Assembly (NCBI RefSeq): GCF_000012325.1
Contig: NC_003910.7
Span: 1,240,001 to 1,304,000 of the forward strand
DNA length: 64,000 nt
Origin: Colwellia psychrerythraea 34H
GTDB lineage: Bacteria; Pseudomonadota; Gammaproteobacteria; Enterobacterales; Alteromonadaceae
Direction: 5' to 3'
This document shows positions 8,219-18,968 of the stretch, piece by piece. The notes under the pieces were generated by a model. That model did no database searches. It was not told where the DNA came from and saw nothing but the letters and a program-made list of their open reading frames with translations. The position numbers and the translations under genes are program-made. How positions within the stretch are numbered: the stretch's first letter is position 1; each line of letters begins with the position of its first letter.

Positions 8219-11200
8219 ATGAATAAGTTTATAGCAAAAGGCATACTGGCTTTAATACTTGCTACACTATCGAATGTAACCTTAAGTGAAGATATAGATC
8301 TTTATATAAGTGAGGCGGTTCGACAAGCAAATAAAAAAACTAAAGTACTCATTATTTTTGATACTTCAGGTAGCATGAAAGAAATAAGCCGATTTGGCGA
8401 ACCATATATCAATGACCCTGATAACCCTTACATTGCAACAGATTCAGCTCATGCATACGACGATAATATGCTCTATTTTAATAGGGCGGGTGCTGATAAT
8501 ACAACAACTATTCCTAACTCCCCTAGTGACGTACGCCGTTTTACAGGGGCACTTAATGGTTGTTTTACATCCATAGCTAGTTTAGCCGAAAATGGGACAT
8601 ATACAGATTATATGCGAGAATATCGCTCTCAAGACAACGAGTGGCAGGAGGTTCGTAATAATAGTGGCGCAGATCCAGTAGTCATTGATTGTCGAAATGA
8701 TGCTTATTATCTTCAATATGATGAAAACGGTGAAATTGTGGTGGGTAACGAAGGAAGTCGCAACAATGCTTCTGGCTTCTTATCTGGTTATCCTATCGAT
8801 GGGGAAGGTACAAGCCAAAATCCGATTTATTATGATAATAGAGTCCCAGCTCAACACACTAATGTTGACTGGTATACTTCTGATGGCTTAATTACTTTAT
8901 ATACAGCTAACTATTTACGTTGGTATCATGGTCAAAGTACCGCTTCCCATTTAGAAGAGCGTTTGCAGACTGCAAAAAACAGTATAAGGGATGTTATTAA
9001 TAGCACCCCATTGGTGGAATTTGGCTTAGAGGTTTTCAACTTTAATTATGGTGATGACGATACTAGCGGTAATGGTGGTCGTATTGCTGCTGGCATTAAA
9101 GAAATGACTGATGATAATAGGGCTAACCTGCTTAATATTATTGCGAATCAGATAAGTGCCGAAGGCTCAACACCACTTTGTGAGTCCGTTTATGAAGCAT
9201 CTCAATATTTTGCTGGCGCGTTAGTTGATTATGGTGATGATGATATCGATGTTCGAGACTATAATTATAGTAAAAATATTCCGCCAATGGCGACAGATAT
9301 TACTGAAGTAGTCGATGGACATAATGTCTATAAAACTCCTTTTGAAGACTGTGCTTCAAGTGTTGCCAATATTATTCTTATCACTGATGGTGCGCCGCAA
9401 CATGACTTTGCAGCAGACAGTAAAATTACCGCGATGGTAACCACAGTGCAACGAGCTAATGATACGGATGGAAACCCGGTTTATGAGAGTTTAACTTTTA
9501 CTGGCGCTCATACTGAGGCGCTTACTGATGAAACTAATACTTTTGATGGTAGCGCCTACCCTTCAGGTAATCGCACGAGTGATGATAGTTATTTACCAGC
9601 CTTAGCTAGCTGGATGAGCGAATACGATATTAATCTCAATCGCGCTGGAAAACAGACAGTGGTGACACATACCATTGGTTTTAGTAATGGCGCAATTGCA
9701 GCAAGGGGTCTACTAGAAGAAACGGCAAGGCGTGGCAAAGGACAATATGTTGATGCTGATACAGGGACATCGTTAATCGCCGCCTTAGAGAATATTCTGG
9801 ATAATTTACCCGAAGCAAATGATAGTTTAACTTCAGCCTCGGTATCGGCAAACAGTTATTTAAACAATCAAACCCTTGACTCGGTTTATTATGGAATGTT
9901 TGAACCTAGCATGGGAGCACGTTGGCAAGGTAATTTAAAAAAATATAAAGTCGTAAATGAAAAAATAACAGGCGTTGGTGCTGATGGTAATGGCGATGGT
10001 GTTGATGTTATTTGTGACGTTGACGGTAGCAGCTCGTTTTGTGATACAGCAAGAAGTTTTTGGTCTACAGAAGCTGATGGAAATGTTGTAGGACAAGGTG
10101 GCGTGCTCACTTGGTTTAATAGCCATATCCCAAGTGACCGAAAACTCTATATGGAAAATGGCGACGGTGCAAGTGCGTTAATGACCTTTAATCGTACTAA
10201 TCTTGAAGCGGCCTTTACAGCCGCTAGTACAAGTTTAGCTGCAGCACTTGGGGTGACTGATGCTGATGCTACAATTCAAAGTACAGCTATAGATGAAATG
10301 CTTGCTTGGGCAACGGGCTTAGATGTTGATGATGAAGACGAAGATACTGCTACCGATGACATGAGAAAAAGTGTTTTTGGTGACCCATTACACTCAAAGC
10401 CTCTAGTAGTCAATTATGGCGGAAGAGTATATGACGAAGATACAAATACCTACTCGGGCGAAGATGATATTCGCATTGTTATTGGTACCAACTCAGGTGC
10501 TCTGCATATGTTTAAAGATAATGATACATCAGTAGCAGAGAGCTGGGCATTTATGCCTACCGAATTTATCAATAATATTAAACCGTTACGTACTAGTCCC
10601 GCATCAGCAAATAAAATTTACGGCATTGATGGTGAGATTTCTATTTACCAAGATGATAAAAATGGCGATGGAATTATTGGCGCTGGAGATACTGCTTGGA
10701 TTTTCTTTGGCTTACGCCGAGGCGGTAGCTCTTATTATGCACTAGATATTTCTTCGCCTGATGCCCCTAAGTTGTTGTGGCGTATAGACAGCAGCAAACC
10801 AAACTTTACTCAACTTGGCCAATCTTGGTCACAACCTAAAATTGGTTATTCAGCGCTTAATTTTACTACTGGAACTGGTAGCACAGCCAAGCCGGTACTC
10901 TTTATTGGTGGTGGTTATGATACTAAAAAAGATAGTACTGGGGTGGCAACTCCAGATGATAAAGGCCAAGGTATTTACATGCTTGACGCGGCAACGGGTG
11001 GCCTTTTATGGAGTGGCTTACCAACAGGAGGTACGACAGCATTTCCTGGTGAACATAGCATTCCATCACCCATTGCTTTACTTGACAGTACTGGAGATGG
11101 CTTAATTGATCGTTTATATACTGGAGATACTGGTGGGAATGTCTGGCGAGTAGATATGCCAGGTAAAGAAACCAGTGATTTTTCTATCTCTCAGTTAGCA

Positions 11201-11986
11201 AGTTTGGGAGGAGGGGTGAATGATCAACGCTTTTTTTATGAGCCAACAATTGCCAGAGCACTCATTTCTGAGATTGTTAAGACTGAAGTTACAGATGCTG
11301 ATGGTGTAACAACAGAGGTTTTTGTTCATCAAGAGATCCCATACGACGCTATTTTACTAGGCTCGGGCGATAGGACTACTCCGTTAGGCAAAGATACGAC
11401 GGATACCCTTTATATGATTAAGGACAGTAATATCATCACTAAAACTTTTCCAAGTCGACCTGATGAAGATGCGATGGATCTTATAGCTAAAACTGATTTA
11501 TATAACTATACGACTAACCCTTTTGATGCAGCTACCGATGATACAGCAAAATATGATTTACAGAAATTAGCCAGTGAAGAATCAGGGTGGTATATCGATT
11601 TGCGTGCTACAGGTGAAAAAAGTACAGCATCAGCCCTAGTTATAAAAGGAGTTGCATACTTTACTACTTACACACCAGCGTCAAGTTCAGTTCTTATTAG
11701 TTGTATACCTCCAAAAGGAAGTGGAGAGTTATATGCTGTAGACCTCGCCTTAGGTACCAGAAGAAACCTAACACAGACAGAAGTACGTGATAATGATGAT
11801 CGTGTAATTAAGATTAATAATGATTGGTTAGGGCCGCCGACGTTAATTATGTTACCTGAAACTGATAATGATGACACGACTGTAGATCCTATAACGGGTG
11901 ATATTATTGTTGGTGACAAAGTCATTTCGGTAGACTTTTCTTTAGCAACTGTGCGTACTTACCTTTATAGTACAGAGGTTCAATAA
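8219..11986 (+). CDS. pilY1: Pilus tip adhesin and assembly factor PilY1 (PilC family)
   Basis: Large secreted protein of 1255 residues with a signal peptide at about 1-23. The N-terminal half has a von Willebrand A-like domain whose MIDAS begins DTSGS at 48-52. The C-terminal half matches the PilY1/PilC beta-propeller (about 710-1200), with [14 protein letters not shown] and repeated [15 protein letters not shown] blades. An EF-hand-like calcium loop, [12 protein letters not shown], lies near residue 815, as in Pseudomonas PilY1, where calcium controls extension and retraction. It probably caps the pilus, with roles in adhesion and surface sensing. GGGGAG precedes the start, and its stop overlaps the pilE start by one base. 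Confidence 0.93.
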   Translation: MNKFIAKGILALILATLSNVTLSEDIDLYISEAVRQANKKTKVLIIFDTSGSMKEISRFGEPYINDPDNPYIATDSAHAYDDNMLYFNRAGADNTTTIPNSPSDVRRFTGALNGCFTSIASLAENGTYTDYMREYRSQDNEWQEVRNNSGADPVVIDCRNDAYYLQYDENGEIVVGNEGSRNNASGFLSGYPIDGEGTSQNPIYYDNRVPAQHTNVDWYTSDGLITLYTANYLRWYHGQSTASHLEERLQTAKNSIRDVINSTPLVEFGLEVFNFNYGDDDTSGNGGRIAAGIKEMTDDNRANLLNIIANQISAEGSTPLCESVYEASQYFAGALVDYGDDDIDVRDYNYSKNIPPMATDITEVVDGHNVYKTPFEDCASSVANIILITDGAPQHDFAADSKITAMVTTVQRANDTDGNPVYESLTFTGAHTEALTDETNTFDGSAYPSGNRTSDDSYLPALASWMSEYDINLNRAGKQTVVTHTIGFSNGAIAARGLLEETARRGKGQYVDADTGTSLIAALENILDNLPEANDSLTSASVSANSYLNNQTLDSVYYGMFEPSMGARWQGNLKKYKVVNEKITGVGADGNGDGVDVICDVDGSSSFCDTARSFWSTEADGNVVGQGGVLTWFNSHIPSDRKLYMENGDGASALMTFNRTNLEAAFTAASTSLAAALGVTDADATIQSTAIDEMLAWATGLDVDDEDEDTATDDMRKSVFGDPLHSKPLVVNYGGRVYDEDTNTYSGEDDIRIVIGTNSGALHMFKDNDTSVAESWAFMPTEFINNIKPLRTSPASANKIYGIDGEISIYQDDKNGDGIIGAGDTAWIFFGLRRGGSSYYALDISSPDAPKLLWRIDSSKPNFTQLGQSWSQPKIGYSALNFTTGTGSTAKPVLFIGGGYDTKKDSTGVATPDDKGQGIYMLDAATGGLLWSGLPTGGTTAFPGEHSIPSPIALLDSTGDGLIDRLYTGDTGGNVWRVDMPGKETSDFSISQLASLGGGVNDQRFFYEPTIARALISEIVKTEVTDADGVTTEVFVHQEIPYDAILLGSGDRTTPLGKDTTDTLYMIKDSNIITKTFPSRPDEDAMDLIAKTDLYNYTTNPFDAATDDTAKYDLQKLASEESGWYIDLRATGEKSTASALVIKGVAYFTTYTPASSSVLISCIPPKGSGELYAVDLALGTRRNLTQTEVRDNDDRVIKINNDWLGPPTLIMLPETDNDDTTVDPITGDIIVGDKVISVDFSLATVRTYLYSTEVQ

Positions 11987-12411
11987 TGCTTATAAGTAAG
12001 ACTATAGTACAAAAGCAAAGCGGCTTTACCTTAATAGAATTAATGATAGTTGTGGCTATTATTGGTATTTTAGCCGCAGTTGTTTATCCATCTTATACTG
12101 ATTTTATTGTGCGCTCAAATAGGGCTGAAGCACAGCGAGAGTTAGTACGTATTGCAAACTTGCAAGAGCAACTCTTTGTCGATAGCCGAAGTTATAGCAA
12201 TGATATGAACCTTTTGGGGCTTGGGGCTGATCCTTTTGTGACTGAAAATGGTAATTATAGTATTGATGCAACTATTGCCAATAACGGTACCACCTTTGTT
12301 TTAACCGCCACTGCACAAGGTTCTCAGTCAAGAGATACCGACTGCTCTAATTTAACGATAAACGAAGTCGGACAGCAAAGTGCGGCTAATAACTTTTGCT
12401 GGGAGAAGTAA
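11986..12411 (+). CDS. pilE: Type IV pilus minor pilin PilE
   Basis: Pilin of 141 residues with a textbook prepilin leader [18 protein letters not shown]. The cleavage Gly is residue 13, Glu is at mature position 5, and a conserved hydrophobic helix runs to YPSYTDF. The C-terminal half carries two cysteines (DTDCSNL and NNFCWEK) that probably form the D-region disulfide. Its place directly after pilY1, with a TAATG overlap, matches pilE of the Pseudomonas fimU-pilVWXY1Y2E cluster rather than the major pilin pilA. Confidence 0.88.
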   Translation: MLISKTIVQKQSGFTLIELMIVVAIIGILAAVVYPSYTDFIVRSNRAEAQRELVRIANLQEQLFVDSRSYSNDMNLLGLGADPFVTENGNYSIDATIANNGTTFVLTATAQGSQSRDTDCSNLTINEVGQQSAANNFCWEK

Positions 12412-12413
12412 TT

Positions 12414-12761
12414 ATGAAAGAATGCAAACTTATCAAATATCCATACTTTATTGCCGTACTTATTGCTATATCATCATTTGCTGTAATGGCAGAAAAAAGT
12501 CCTGAACAAAAAAATGTACAGGCAGTGGGTGGACTTATGCAGGTTAAGTGTTTTGTAGAGTATCATGGAGGCGGTGATGATATCCGTTTTGTGACTGATA
12601 CTTTTGCTACACCAACTCAGGCAATAAAAGTCTTTCAAGGAAGAAAAGTTAAAAAAAATAACACTCAAAAGGTTATATATAAAGTTAAAGAGTGTGTGGA
12701 AGCGCGTAAGAAGTTTACAAATGGAAGAGCTAAGCAATTAGACAAAGGTTTGTTAAGGTAA
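12414..12761 (+). CDS. Small secreted protein, probable TapY2-type type IV pilus component
   Basis: Predicted exported protein of 115 residues. The signal peptide is about 1-24 (core YFIAVLIAISSFAVMA). The mature part has two Cys (KCFVEYHGGGD and VKECVEARK) and is Lys-rich. I chose ATG 12414 because GGGAG at 12401-12405 is well placed and the upstream in-frame codon lies inside pilE. Position as last gene of the pilus operon, size and the KCFVE...GG pattern suggest the TapY2 family found beside tapY1/pilY1 in Aeromonas and Alteromonadales. That assignment is from memory of the family. The molecular role is unknown. Confidence 0.65.
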   Translation: MKECKLIKYPYFIAVLIAISSFAVMAEKSPEQKNVQAVGGLMQVKCFVEYHGGGDDIRFVTDTFATPTQAIKVFQGRKVKKNNTQKVIYKVKECVEARKKFTNGRAKQLDKGLLR

Positions 12762-12782
12762 TTTGATAAGTTATCGTTGCTG

Positions 12783-12828
12783 TCTCTCATAAAAAATCCC
12801 CTAGTAGATGGGGATTTTTTATGAGAGA
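12783..12828. terminator. Bidirectional terminator between the pilus operon and fimT
   Basis: Perfect 19-bp inverted repeat (12783-12801 and 12810-12828) with an 8-nt loop. A-runs and T-runs flank the GC core, so it works on both strands. It can end the pilV-tapY2 transcript and the converging fimT transcript. Confidence 0.85.
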
Positions 12829-12899
12829 AATGTTTGGTTAAGCGGTTTGATAGCATTCTATAAATTATTTAGTTCCCTTTGTATGTTAATTGATCAGCT

Positions 12900-13562
12900 T
12901 TAGCAGCTATCACTAACATTTCCACCATTTCTGAATTCATCTTTACCGTCATTATCTGCATCACTCGTTAAATACGAACGTCCAGAGAGAGATAAAACAA
13001 TGGCGCGAGCAAGGCTAGTATCACTTTGTGGGCAATAAATAAGAGAGCCAGCAACAGCTGGACTCAAGGCCCCAGTTGGCGCAAACCTAATACTAATTTG
13101 ACCAGCATAAGTAATGCTATCACCTGTAGTCGAGGCCGCTTTTATTTTTATAAGTTTGTCGTTAGCTATAAGATTTGCATCATTGCCATCATTATTATAA
13201 ACACCATTATTATCTTGATCGATGAAAGCGGTTAGCTCATTTTGCCAGTTGGCAGTACATGCCCCATTAACTAATGGGCAAATAATTGCTGGCTGCTCAA
13301 ATGATATTGCGCCGTTGCGAGCAGATAGTACTAAACGGTTAAGTTGACTTACTTCATTATCAACACGCATTTTTACGATGAAATCATTCATGTTAGGAAC
13401 CGCAATTGTTACCATAATGGCTGCTATAACGATAGTCACCAATAGTTCTACAAGCGTGAATCCTTGATTTTTTTTTGCAATGTTTTTTGAGTTTGAAACG
13501 GTAAGTTTGGAAGAGTCACCGTTGGAGTTAGCTTTATTTGAATTTAAAGAAAATAAAAACAT
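12900..13562 (-). CDS. Type IV minor pilin, FimT/GspH family
   Basis: Pseudopilin of 220 residues. The leader is unusually long (34 residues), ending KKNQG-FTLVELLVTIVIAAIMV with Glu at mature position 5. A GspH/FimT-type head follows. The acidic patches DQDNNGVYNNDGND and DADNDGKDE look like calcium-binding loops. It ends GGNVSDSC with a terminal Cys. No ATG, GTG or TTG lies between the chosen start and the cleavage site, so the long leader appears real unless the N-terminus is misread. It converges on the pilus operon; in Pseudomonas the equivalent fimU/fimT lies upstream of pilV in the same direction. Confidence 0.82.
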   Translation of the reverse strand: MFLFSLNSNKANSNGDSSKLTVSNSKNIAKKNQGFTLVELLVTIVIAAIMVTIAVPNMNDFIVKMRVDNEVSQLNRLVLSARNGAISFEQPAIICPLVNGACTANWQNELTAFIDQDNNGVYNNDGNDANLIANDKLIKIKAASTTGDSITYAGQISIRFAPTGALSPAVAGSLIYCPQSDTSLARAIVLSLSGRSYLTSDADNDGKDEFRNGGNVSDSC

Positions 13563-13621
13563 AACATCTGACCAATTAATACAATTTATCTAATATTTAT
13601 AACACTTTCGACTAAAACTCG

Positions 13622-13661
13622 CTAGTGCTATAATAGTTACGGTAACTGTATATAGCACTAG
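13622..13661. terminator. Long hairpin downstream of pheA
   Basis: Inverted repeat with arms CTAGTGCTATA (13622-13632) and TATAGCACTAG (13651-13661). A second inner pairing (AGTTAC/GTAACT) makes an almost continuous 20-bp stem. It lies 16 nt past the pheA stop and before fimT, both on the minus strand. A TTTT follows it in the pheA direction. Termination is most likely; a regulatory hairpin for fimT is the alternative. Confidence 0.5.
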
Positions 13662-13677
13662 TATTATGTTATTTTAT

Positions 13678-14853
13678 TTAAATCTCACCGCTAGGGACAC
13701 TCGTCGGGCTGATATGCTCGATAGGGTAGCAGCCTAATACCTTGATAAAATTAGTGTGAGGAGTAATGTCGTTAATTGCTTCTTGTAAAGCAAAACTCTT
13801 TAAGTTGGCTTCTACATCAATATAGAACATTTCTTCCCAAGGTCGTCCTTGAATAGGGCGAGACTCGAGTTTACACATGTTAATACCTTTATCTTTGAGT
13901 ACTAATAAACACTCAACTAAGGCTCCCGCTTTTTGACCTGTAGATAAAATGATAGCTGTTTTGGCTGGTATTTGTTCCGCTACATCGACAGATTTACGAG
14001 CAACTAATATAAAGCGTGAATGGTTTTCAGTTTGATTAGCAATAGATTGCTCAAGAGCATGAAGTTGATAAAGTTGTCCACCTTCTTCACTGCCAATTAC
14101 AGCTATCGTATCATCTTGTAATTCTGCCACTTTTGCCATAGCATCAGCTGTGCTATCACAATATTCAATGCGTATGTTGCTCTGCTTATCTAGAAAATTA
14201 CTGCATTGTGCGAACGGCTGTCCGTGCGCATAAATTGTTTTGATTTTATCTAAGCTAGTATTTACAGAGGTTAATAAACAATGTTCAATCGGTTGGGTGA
14301 TTTCACCTACGATAGAAAGATTAGTATGTTGTAGTAAGTCGTAAACTTCGTTAATACTACCTGAGCTAGTATTCTCTATAGGGAGCATACCGTAATCAAC
14401 TTGGCCAGACTCCACTTGCTGTAATATATCGTAAAAGCTTTGACAACCAGATTCGATAATTTTCTCTGCACGACGGGAAAAATATCGATGGCTAGCAAGA
14501 AAGCTATATGAACCTTTATCTCCTAAGAATGCAACGCTAACCGTTGGTACTTGAATATCAGGGTTGGCTAAACTCTGCAAAAAAGCTTGTTGGTTTAATA
14601 CAGAGTCTTCAATAATAGTTTGAAATACACTGGTAACATAATGAGCATCTAAACCTAAGGTTTTACCATGCTTAATTAGACGTATTAAAAGCTCTTGTTC
14701 GCGTTGCTGGTCACGAATAGGGCGAATTTGCTGTACTTTACTCTTTGCCACATTGAGTGTTAACGCGCGACGTTTAGCAAACAAGGCTAATAAATCTTGA
14801 TCTAAAAGCGTTATTTCTTGGCGTATTTCATTTAAATCTAACTTTTCGCTCAC
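13678..14853 (-). CDS. pheA: Bifunctional chorismate mutase/prephenate dehydratase
   Basis: P-protein of 391 residues that converts chorismate to prephenate and then phenylpyruvate in phenylalanine synthesis. Residues 1-90 form an AroQ chorismate mutase domain (RQEITLLDQDLLALFAKRR). About 105-285 is the prephenate dehydratase domain (FLGDKGSYS, ENTSSGSI). About 295-380 is an ACT domain with the Phe-binding motifs GALVE and ESRP, so feedback inhibition is expected. The start is GTG, with AAGG in the spacer before it. I see no leader peptide or attenuator of the E. coli pheL type upstream. Confidence 0.95.
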   Translation of the reverse strand: MSEKLDLNEIRQEITLLDQDLLALFAKRRALTLNVAKSKVQQIRPIRDQQREQELLIRLIKHGKTLGLDAHYVTSVFQTIIEDSVLNQQAFLQSLANPDIQVPTVSVAFLGDKGSYSFLASHRYFSRRAEKIIESGCQSFYDILQQVESGQVDYGMLPIENTSSGSINEVYDLLQHTNLSIVGEITQPIEHCLLTSVNTSLDKIKTIYAHGQPFAQCSNFLDKQSNIRIEYCDSTADAMAKVAELQDDTIAVIGSEEGGQLYQLHALEQSIANQTENHSRFILVARKSVDVAEQIPAKTAIILSTGQKAGALVECLLVLKDKGINMCKLESRPIQGRPWEEMFYIDVEANLKSFALQEAINDITPHTNFIKVLGCYPIEHISPTSVPSGEI

Positions 14854-14960
14854 TTGCTTACCTTTTTATTGTGAATTATCTACTTTGAGTAGTTACTCTA
14901 GCTAGCTTAGCTAAATAGTGTCAACTGTTTCTTTAGACGTTTTTTGTTCCTGAGGGCATG

Positions 14961-15347
14961 TTAAGGAATGCATTGATAGACTATGGCAAAGCTACACAAG
15001 GTAGCAATTCCCCATACGATTGATCTTAATAGGTCGATATTTAATAAATAGAAAATGTTATATAGCACCCTTGAAACGATATGAACAATAGCCAATACGA
15101 GCACTGTTTGGTGAGTATTACCTGTTACCAGTGCTAAAATAATTGCAGGAGCAAAAAGGATAACCGATTCAAAGGCATTTTGGTGTGCAGCTAAGGCACG
15201 TGCACCAAACCCGGTTAACTTGCTTTGTTGCTCCCTAGGGTGGCTATTATTATATCCACCTAGTTTGGCCATAGCATAAGCTACAGGGCCTTTTGCAAGC
15301 AGTGGTAAAAGTAGTGCTAAAAATAAGCAAATAATCAGAATAGTCAT
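14961..15347 (-). CDS. MAPEG family integral membrane protein
   Basis: Small membrane protein of 128 residues with about four hydrophobic helices (1-18, 60-78, 80-98, 108-126). The conserved block HPREQQSKLTGFGARALAAHQNAFE is the signature region of the MAPEG family (membrane-associated proteins in eicosanoid and glutathione metabolism). Bacterial members are mostly uncharacterised; some have glutathione transferase activity. GAGGA precedes the start. It lies between the penicillin-acylase gene and pheA on the same strand with gaps of 52 and 107 bp, so cotranscription is possible but not shown. Confidence 0.8.
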   Translation of the reverse strand: MTILIICLFLALLLPLLAKGPVAYAMAKLGGYNNSHPREQQSKLTGFGARALAAHQNAFESVILFAPAIILALVTGNTHQTVLVLAIVHIVSRVLYNIFYLLNIDLLRSIVWGIATLCSFAIVYQCIP

Positions 15348-15399
15348 TTTTCCTCGTCATTTCTCATTGGTAAGTTTATTGGTATAAATAGGATGTAAT

Positions 15400-17832
15400 T
15401 TAATAGCTCAGTAAAGTCAGCTTGTAGAGCGTTTTACCGGGTAAAAATGATGAGGCTATACCATTTTCCCAGTCACTATGGCCCATGCCATAATATGGAC
15501 TCCACGGATGACCTGATTGGCTAGTTGGCATATGAAAGATGCCATTTTTTTCATAACCAGGAGATACAACCATTCGTTCTGATGCACCAAAAGATTTACC
15601 TTGTACTCTTGGCATATAACTGTCACCTGCTAATGCTTTACTAGGCATATCCAACCAATGGTTTAGAAAAGGTAATGCACTACTGAGCGGGTGCTTTATT
15701 ACCGAACTATTTTGTTGGCCCCAAGTGGCAGTATCTAAAGTTTGGTTGACCGTCATGTCCGCAATCGTTACTTCTAGTGCCTTAATAAATAAATCTTGCC
15801 AACTACTTTCACCGAGCATCATAAAGTTTTCTGGTTGCTCATTAATTAGTTGCCATAAAGGTACTTCTATTTGATGGCGAATGCTTTTGAAGTTGAAAGC
15901 TTCATCAATTTTATTCAAGCTTTTATTTAATTCGAGAAAAACGCTATCCCTGATGTTTATTCTAAAATTTCGAACTAGGCGATAACTAACAGAATCTACG
16001 CTTGCTCTTAATTTGGGGGCGCTTTCTAATAATTTCTTTATTTGTTTAAAGCTTTTATCTTTTGCGACAACACTCTTCGTCAATACGTCGTCAAGAATGA
16101 ACTGCTGCCAGCGTTGTAAAAAAATAGCCTCATCATCTAAGCCAATGTTAAGCAGGGACTGTTCATCAAATTCTTTTAGAGCGAATAAGTTATTTCTAAC
16201 TTGTTTTGAGCGAGCGCCGAGTGCGTAACCACCATTACCAAGCTTTTTATACATATCGCCACCAACGACACGGGAGTTTGCTGTCCAGAGTCTATGGTTT
16301 TCTGGGTTAATAATCTTTGGGTACTGTGCTGACGATAAATAACCCTGCCAGCTGTTCTCCCCTGAAGCCCATGATTTAGGTGTTTCGCCAATCATGCCAT
16401 TTTTGTTGGGGATAGGCCCTATAATTGTCCAGCCAATATCACCGTGTTTATCGGCAATCAGCATATTTTGAGAAGGTATACCTGAACGGGCAGCTATATT
16501 AAAAGCCTCTGAGACATTCTGTGCTTGTTCTAATTCAGTTGCTACTAAATTGATTGCTTCTTTATCATGTGCAACCCAACGGTATGCTAGTAATTTTCCT
16601 TGATGATTTTTACCAATAACTGGGCCCCAAATAGTTTCAGTGACAGTTATTTCTTGTGCTTTTTGACCTTTAACAGCAATTATTTGTTTGTGGGTCGTAA
16701 AGTTTTGATAGCCTGACGGTGTCAAATATTGGCTATTATCAGGATTAGTCGTTAAGAGGATAACATCACTATAATCACCATAACTGTTGGTAAATCCCCA
16801 AGCTATATTACCATTACTACCTATAACTATATTAGGAGTACCCGGTAAAGTGGCACCAGTAACTTTGATCAAATCTTTAGCTGTGATTGACCTATCAGGC
16901 GTGGTGGCTGGGTATTCAAAAGAAGCGCGGAACCAAGTATTAGGTATACGTAGTCCAAGGTGCATATCATTTGCAATGACAGCACTTCCGGTAGTACTTA
17001 AAGCCCCAGAAATAGCCCAACTATTTGAACCTGGTAAATGATCGCCTTGATATTTATCTTTATTAAGATTGGCTAATTTAGTGTTATTTCGATTTTTGTT
17101 GTCAATATTGAAGCTCGAAGCTGCAGGCCAAGCGTCTGTGGGCATCGGAGCTTGAGAGAATTGACTACCATCAATAGCAGCATCCCATATACTTCCTTTA
17201 GGGTCTAAAAATGCGTAAACGTCTCCTGATAAAACTGCTTTCATTAAACCAAGTGTACGTTCGCGTCTTCCATCATGATATTGCAGGTCTATGTACATAC
17301 TAAAAACTGTTAAAATGGTGTCTTCTTCACTCCATTGAACGGGTTCTTGTTGCAATAGGAGGTACTCAAATGGAGATGAGTTTAAATATTTTAACCCTTG
17401 ATTAACCCCTCGAGTGTACGCCTTAATTAATTCGAGTTCTTGGCGAGGTAATTGAGCAGCTATGGCTCTTGCTCTTTCTCGAAAGCGATGTTTACGAATT
17501 GATTTATCATAATCAAGTGCCCGAATACCAAATAAGCTAGCTAATTCACCGGCTGAGTTTCGTCTTAGTAAGTCCATTTGAAAGAAGCGTTCTTGCGCAT
17601 GAACAAAACCAAGCGCTACAGCAATGTCACTTCGATTTTGGGCTTTAATAGTGACAATGCCTTGTTTATCACGCTCAATGATGGCTGACTTCTTTAAACC
17701 AAAGACTGTTTTTTCCCCATTGAGTACCGGTAAAGCACCATCAATTTTGCTGTAAAGCCAAGTTGATGCTGTTGCTATAACCAACAGACTGATGAGTAAA
17801 GAGCCAGTGAGCACTTTTTTCAATTTTTTCAT
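15400..17832 (-). CDS. Penicillin acylase family (Ntn hydrolase) protein
   Basis: Predicted periplasmic amidohydrolase of 810 residues. The N-terminal signal or anchor helix is at about 8-28. The alpha-subunit region spans about 40-265 (FVHAQERFFQMDLLRR is typical). The autocatalytic cleavage site LPG-SNSWAISG follows, with Ser269 as the new N-terminal nucleophile, then a beta subunit with GFTNSYGDYSD. Family members cleave side-chain amides of beta-lactams or acyl-homoserine lactones; the native substrate here cannot be read from sequence. Quorum quenching or use of acyl amides as nutrients are both possible. Length and architecture are normal for the family. Confidence 0.88.
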   Translation of the reverse strand: MKKLKKVLTGSLLISLLVIATASTWLYSKIDGALPVLNGEKTVFGLKKSAIIERDKQGIVTIKAQNRSDIAVALGFVHAQERFFQMDLLRRNSAGELASLFGIRALDYDKSIRKHRFRERARAIAAQLPRQELELIKAYTRGVNQGLKYLNSSPFEYLLLQQEPVQWSEEDTILTVFSMYIDLQYHDGRRERTLGLMKAVLSGDVYAFLDPKGSIWDAAIDGSQFSQAPMPTDAWPAASSFNIDNKNRNNTKLANLNKDKYQGDHLPGSNSWAISGALSTTGSAVIANDMHLGLRIPNTWFRASFEYPATTPDRSITAKDLIKVTGATLPGTPNIVIGSNGNIAWGFTNSYGDYSDVILLTTNPDNSQYLTPSGYQNFTTHKQIIAVKGQKAQEITVTETIWGPVIGKNHQGKLLAYRWVAHDKEAINLVATELEQAQNVSEAFNIAARSGIPSQNMLIADKHGDIGWTIIGPIPNKNGMIGETPKSWASGENSWQGYLSSAQYPKIINPENHRLWTANSRVVGGDMYKKLGNGGYALGARSKQVRNNLFALKEFDEQSLLNIGLDDEAIFLQRWQQFILDDVLTKSVVAKDKSFKQIKKLLESAPKLRASVDSVSYRLVRNFRINIRDSVFLELNKSLNKIDEAFNFKSIRHQIEVPLWQLINEQPENFMMLGESSWQDLFIKALEVTIADMTVNQTLDTATWGQQNSSVIKHPLSSALPFLNHWLDMPSKALAGDSYMPRVQGKSFGASERMVVSPGYEKNGIFHMPTSQSGHPWSPYYGMGHSDWENGIASSFLPGKTLYKLTLLSY

Positions 17833-18084
17833 AGGTAAATAAGCTATTAAAGAAGAGTAAAGTAGAGTAACGTAAAATACTCCTTGAGAATATTTTTAGT
17901 TAACATTTTTATTAAAAAAAGCTTTAAAATGAAGAGCAGGGTTATCGGATGGGGGGGGAAGTACCCATTATTTTAGAATTGATGATTGCCGGGGTTGCCC
18001 AAAATAGTGTGTACTATGAACACTACTTGGTAAATGCCCTAAAGGCTGCTACAGAACGACCGTTTTGAGGGGAGTGATGGACTC

Positions 18085-18516
18085 TTAGCTAAAATTAAAA
18101 CTAAAAGTGTTCTCACATTTCTTTTCTATCACTTCACTTTCAGGCGTTGAAGTTGTTGGCTCAATAAGTGTTTCATTATTAGGTGTAGTGAAGTACGAAA
18201 TGAGTTGATGCAGTTTATCGTTAAAAACCATTGCGCTAGTAAAAAAATCATTGGACTTATTAACAACATCTATTGTTAGTTTTGAGTTTCTATCACTGAG
18301 TACTATTGGAGCAGATAAAATTAAACCCGTTGAAAAACTACTACGATAATTACCAGCAATGTTAATCATATCGTTGTTATTAAATTTGGTCGTCAGTGTA
18401 TTATTAACATTTAAATGCTGTACGTTAACTGCATGTTTGGCATTGGCAGGGGAAATAGTCATCAAGGCTATGAATGTGATGGTAAAACTAACTAATAGTA
18501 ATTTAAATGAATTCAT
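18085..18516 (-). CDS. Hypothetical secreted protein
   Basis: I do not recognise this 143-residue protein. It has a clear signal peptide (core LLLVSFTITFIALMTI, cleavage near ANA at 25-27) and a good AAGGA before the start. The mature part is Asn/Thr/Ser-rich with one Cys (EKKCENTF) and ends NFS; several short beta-like strands are visible. It is separated from the acylase gene by 252 bp that include a run of 8 G at 17951-17958. No function can be proposed. Confidence 0.6.
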   Translation of the reverse strand: MNSFKLLLVSFTITFIALMTISPANAKHAVNVQHLNVNNTLTTKFNNNDMINIAGNYRSSFSTGLILSAPIVLSDRNSKLTIDVVNKSNDFFTSAMVFNDKLHQLISYFTTPNNETLIEPTTSTPESEVIEKKCENTFSFNFS

Positions 18517-18873
18517 TGCTTATATCCTTGTAGCTATGCCTGGCTATGTTTAAGTATCGTGCTATTTATTTTTACTAAATTGTTACAATTATTACTTTAA
18601 GGTCTATTCAATCATTATGCTAGCAAGATGAGACAAGTCGCTTCTTTCATACGGTAGATGGCATAAGCCTTTTAAAGCAACATTTTAAATAAAAACCGTC
18701 AGTCATTAAACAGAAGCATTCTTAATATTAGAACTGTTAAAGCAATTAAATATTTCAAATCATTTTAATGAGTAACAACAAATTTGAGTTAGTTACTTTT
18801 ATCATTTTTTATGACTGGTTTATACCAGTACAAATAACAACAACAATGATTAATATGATGCCTAAAAAAGAAA
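18517..18873. other. Intergenic region without recognised gene
   Basis: AT-rich stretch between the hypothetical gene and the glcB terminator. I see no open frame or RNA. TTATACCAGT at about 18820 resembles the end of a family 2 repeat but has no partner nearby. Confidence 0.5.
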
Positions 18874-18920
18874 ATCAACACTGGCGCTATTGTTGAACTC
18901 AATATAGCGACAGTGTTGAT
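18874..18920 (-). terminator. Rho-independent terminator of glcB
   Basis: A 17-bp inverted repeat with one mismatch (18874-18890 and 18904-18920). In the minus direction it follows the glcB stop and is succeeded by a T-rich run (the A-run at about 18865-18874 of the plus strand). Confidence 0.85.
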
Positions 18921-18968
18921 TATTTTCACAATTCAATTTGAACTGCTGAATTTTAATATAATTAGAAG

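Noticed and set aside
13563..13677. Attenuator or leader peptide for pheA
   Set aside because: The hairpin at 13622-13661 is downstream of pheA on the minus strand, not upstream, so it cannot be a leader attenuator.
17833..18084. Decayed gene fragment between the acylase and the hypothetical secreted protein
   Set aside because: The sequence with the G8 run shows no frame longer than a few dozen codons and no recognisable motif.
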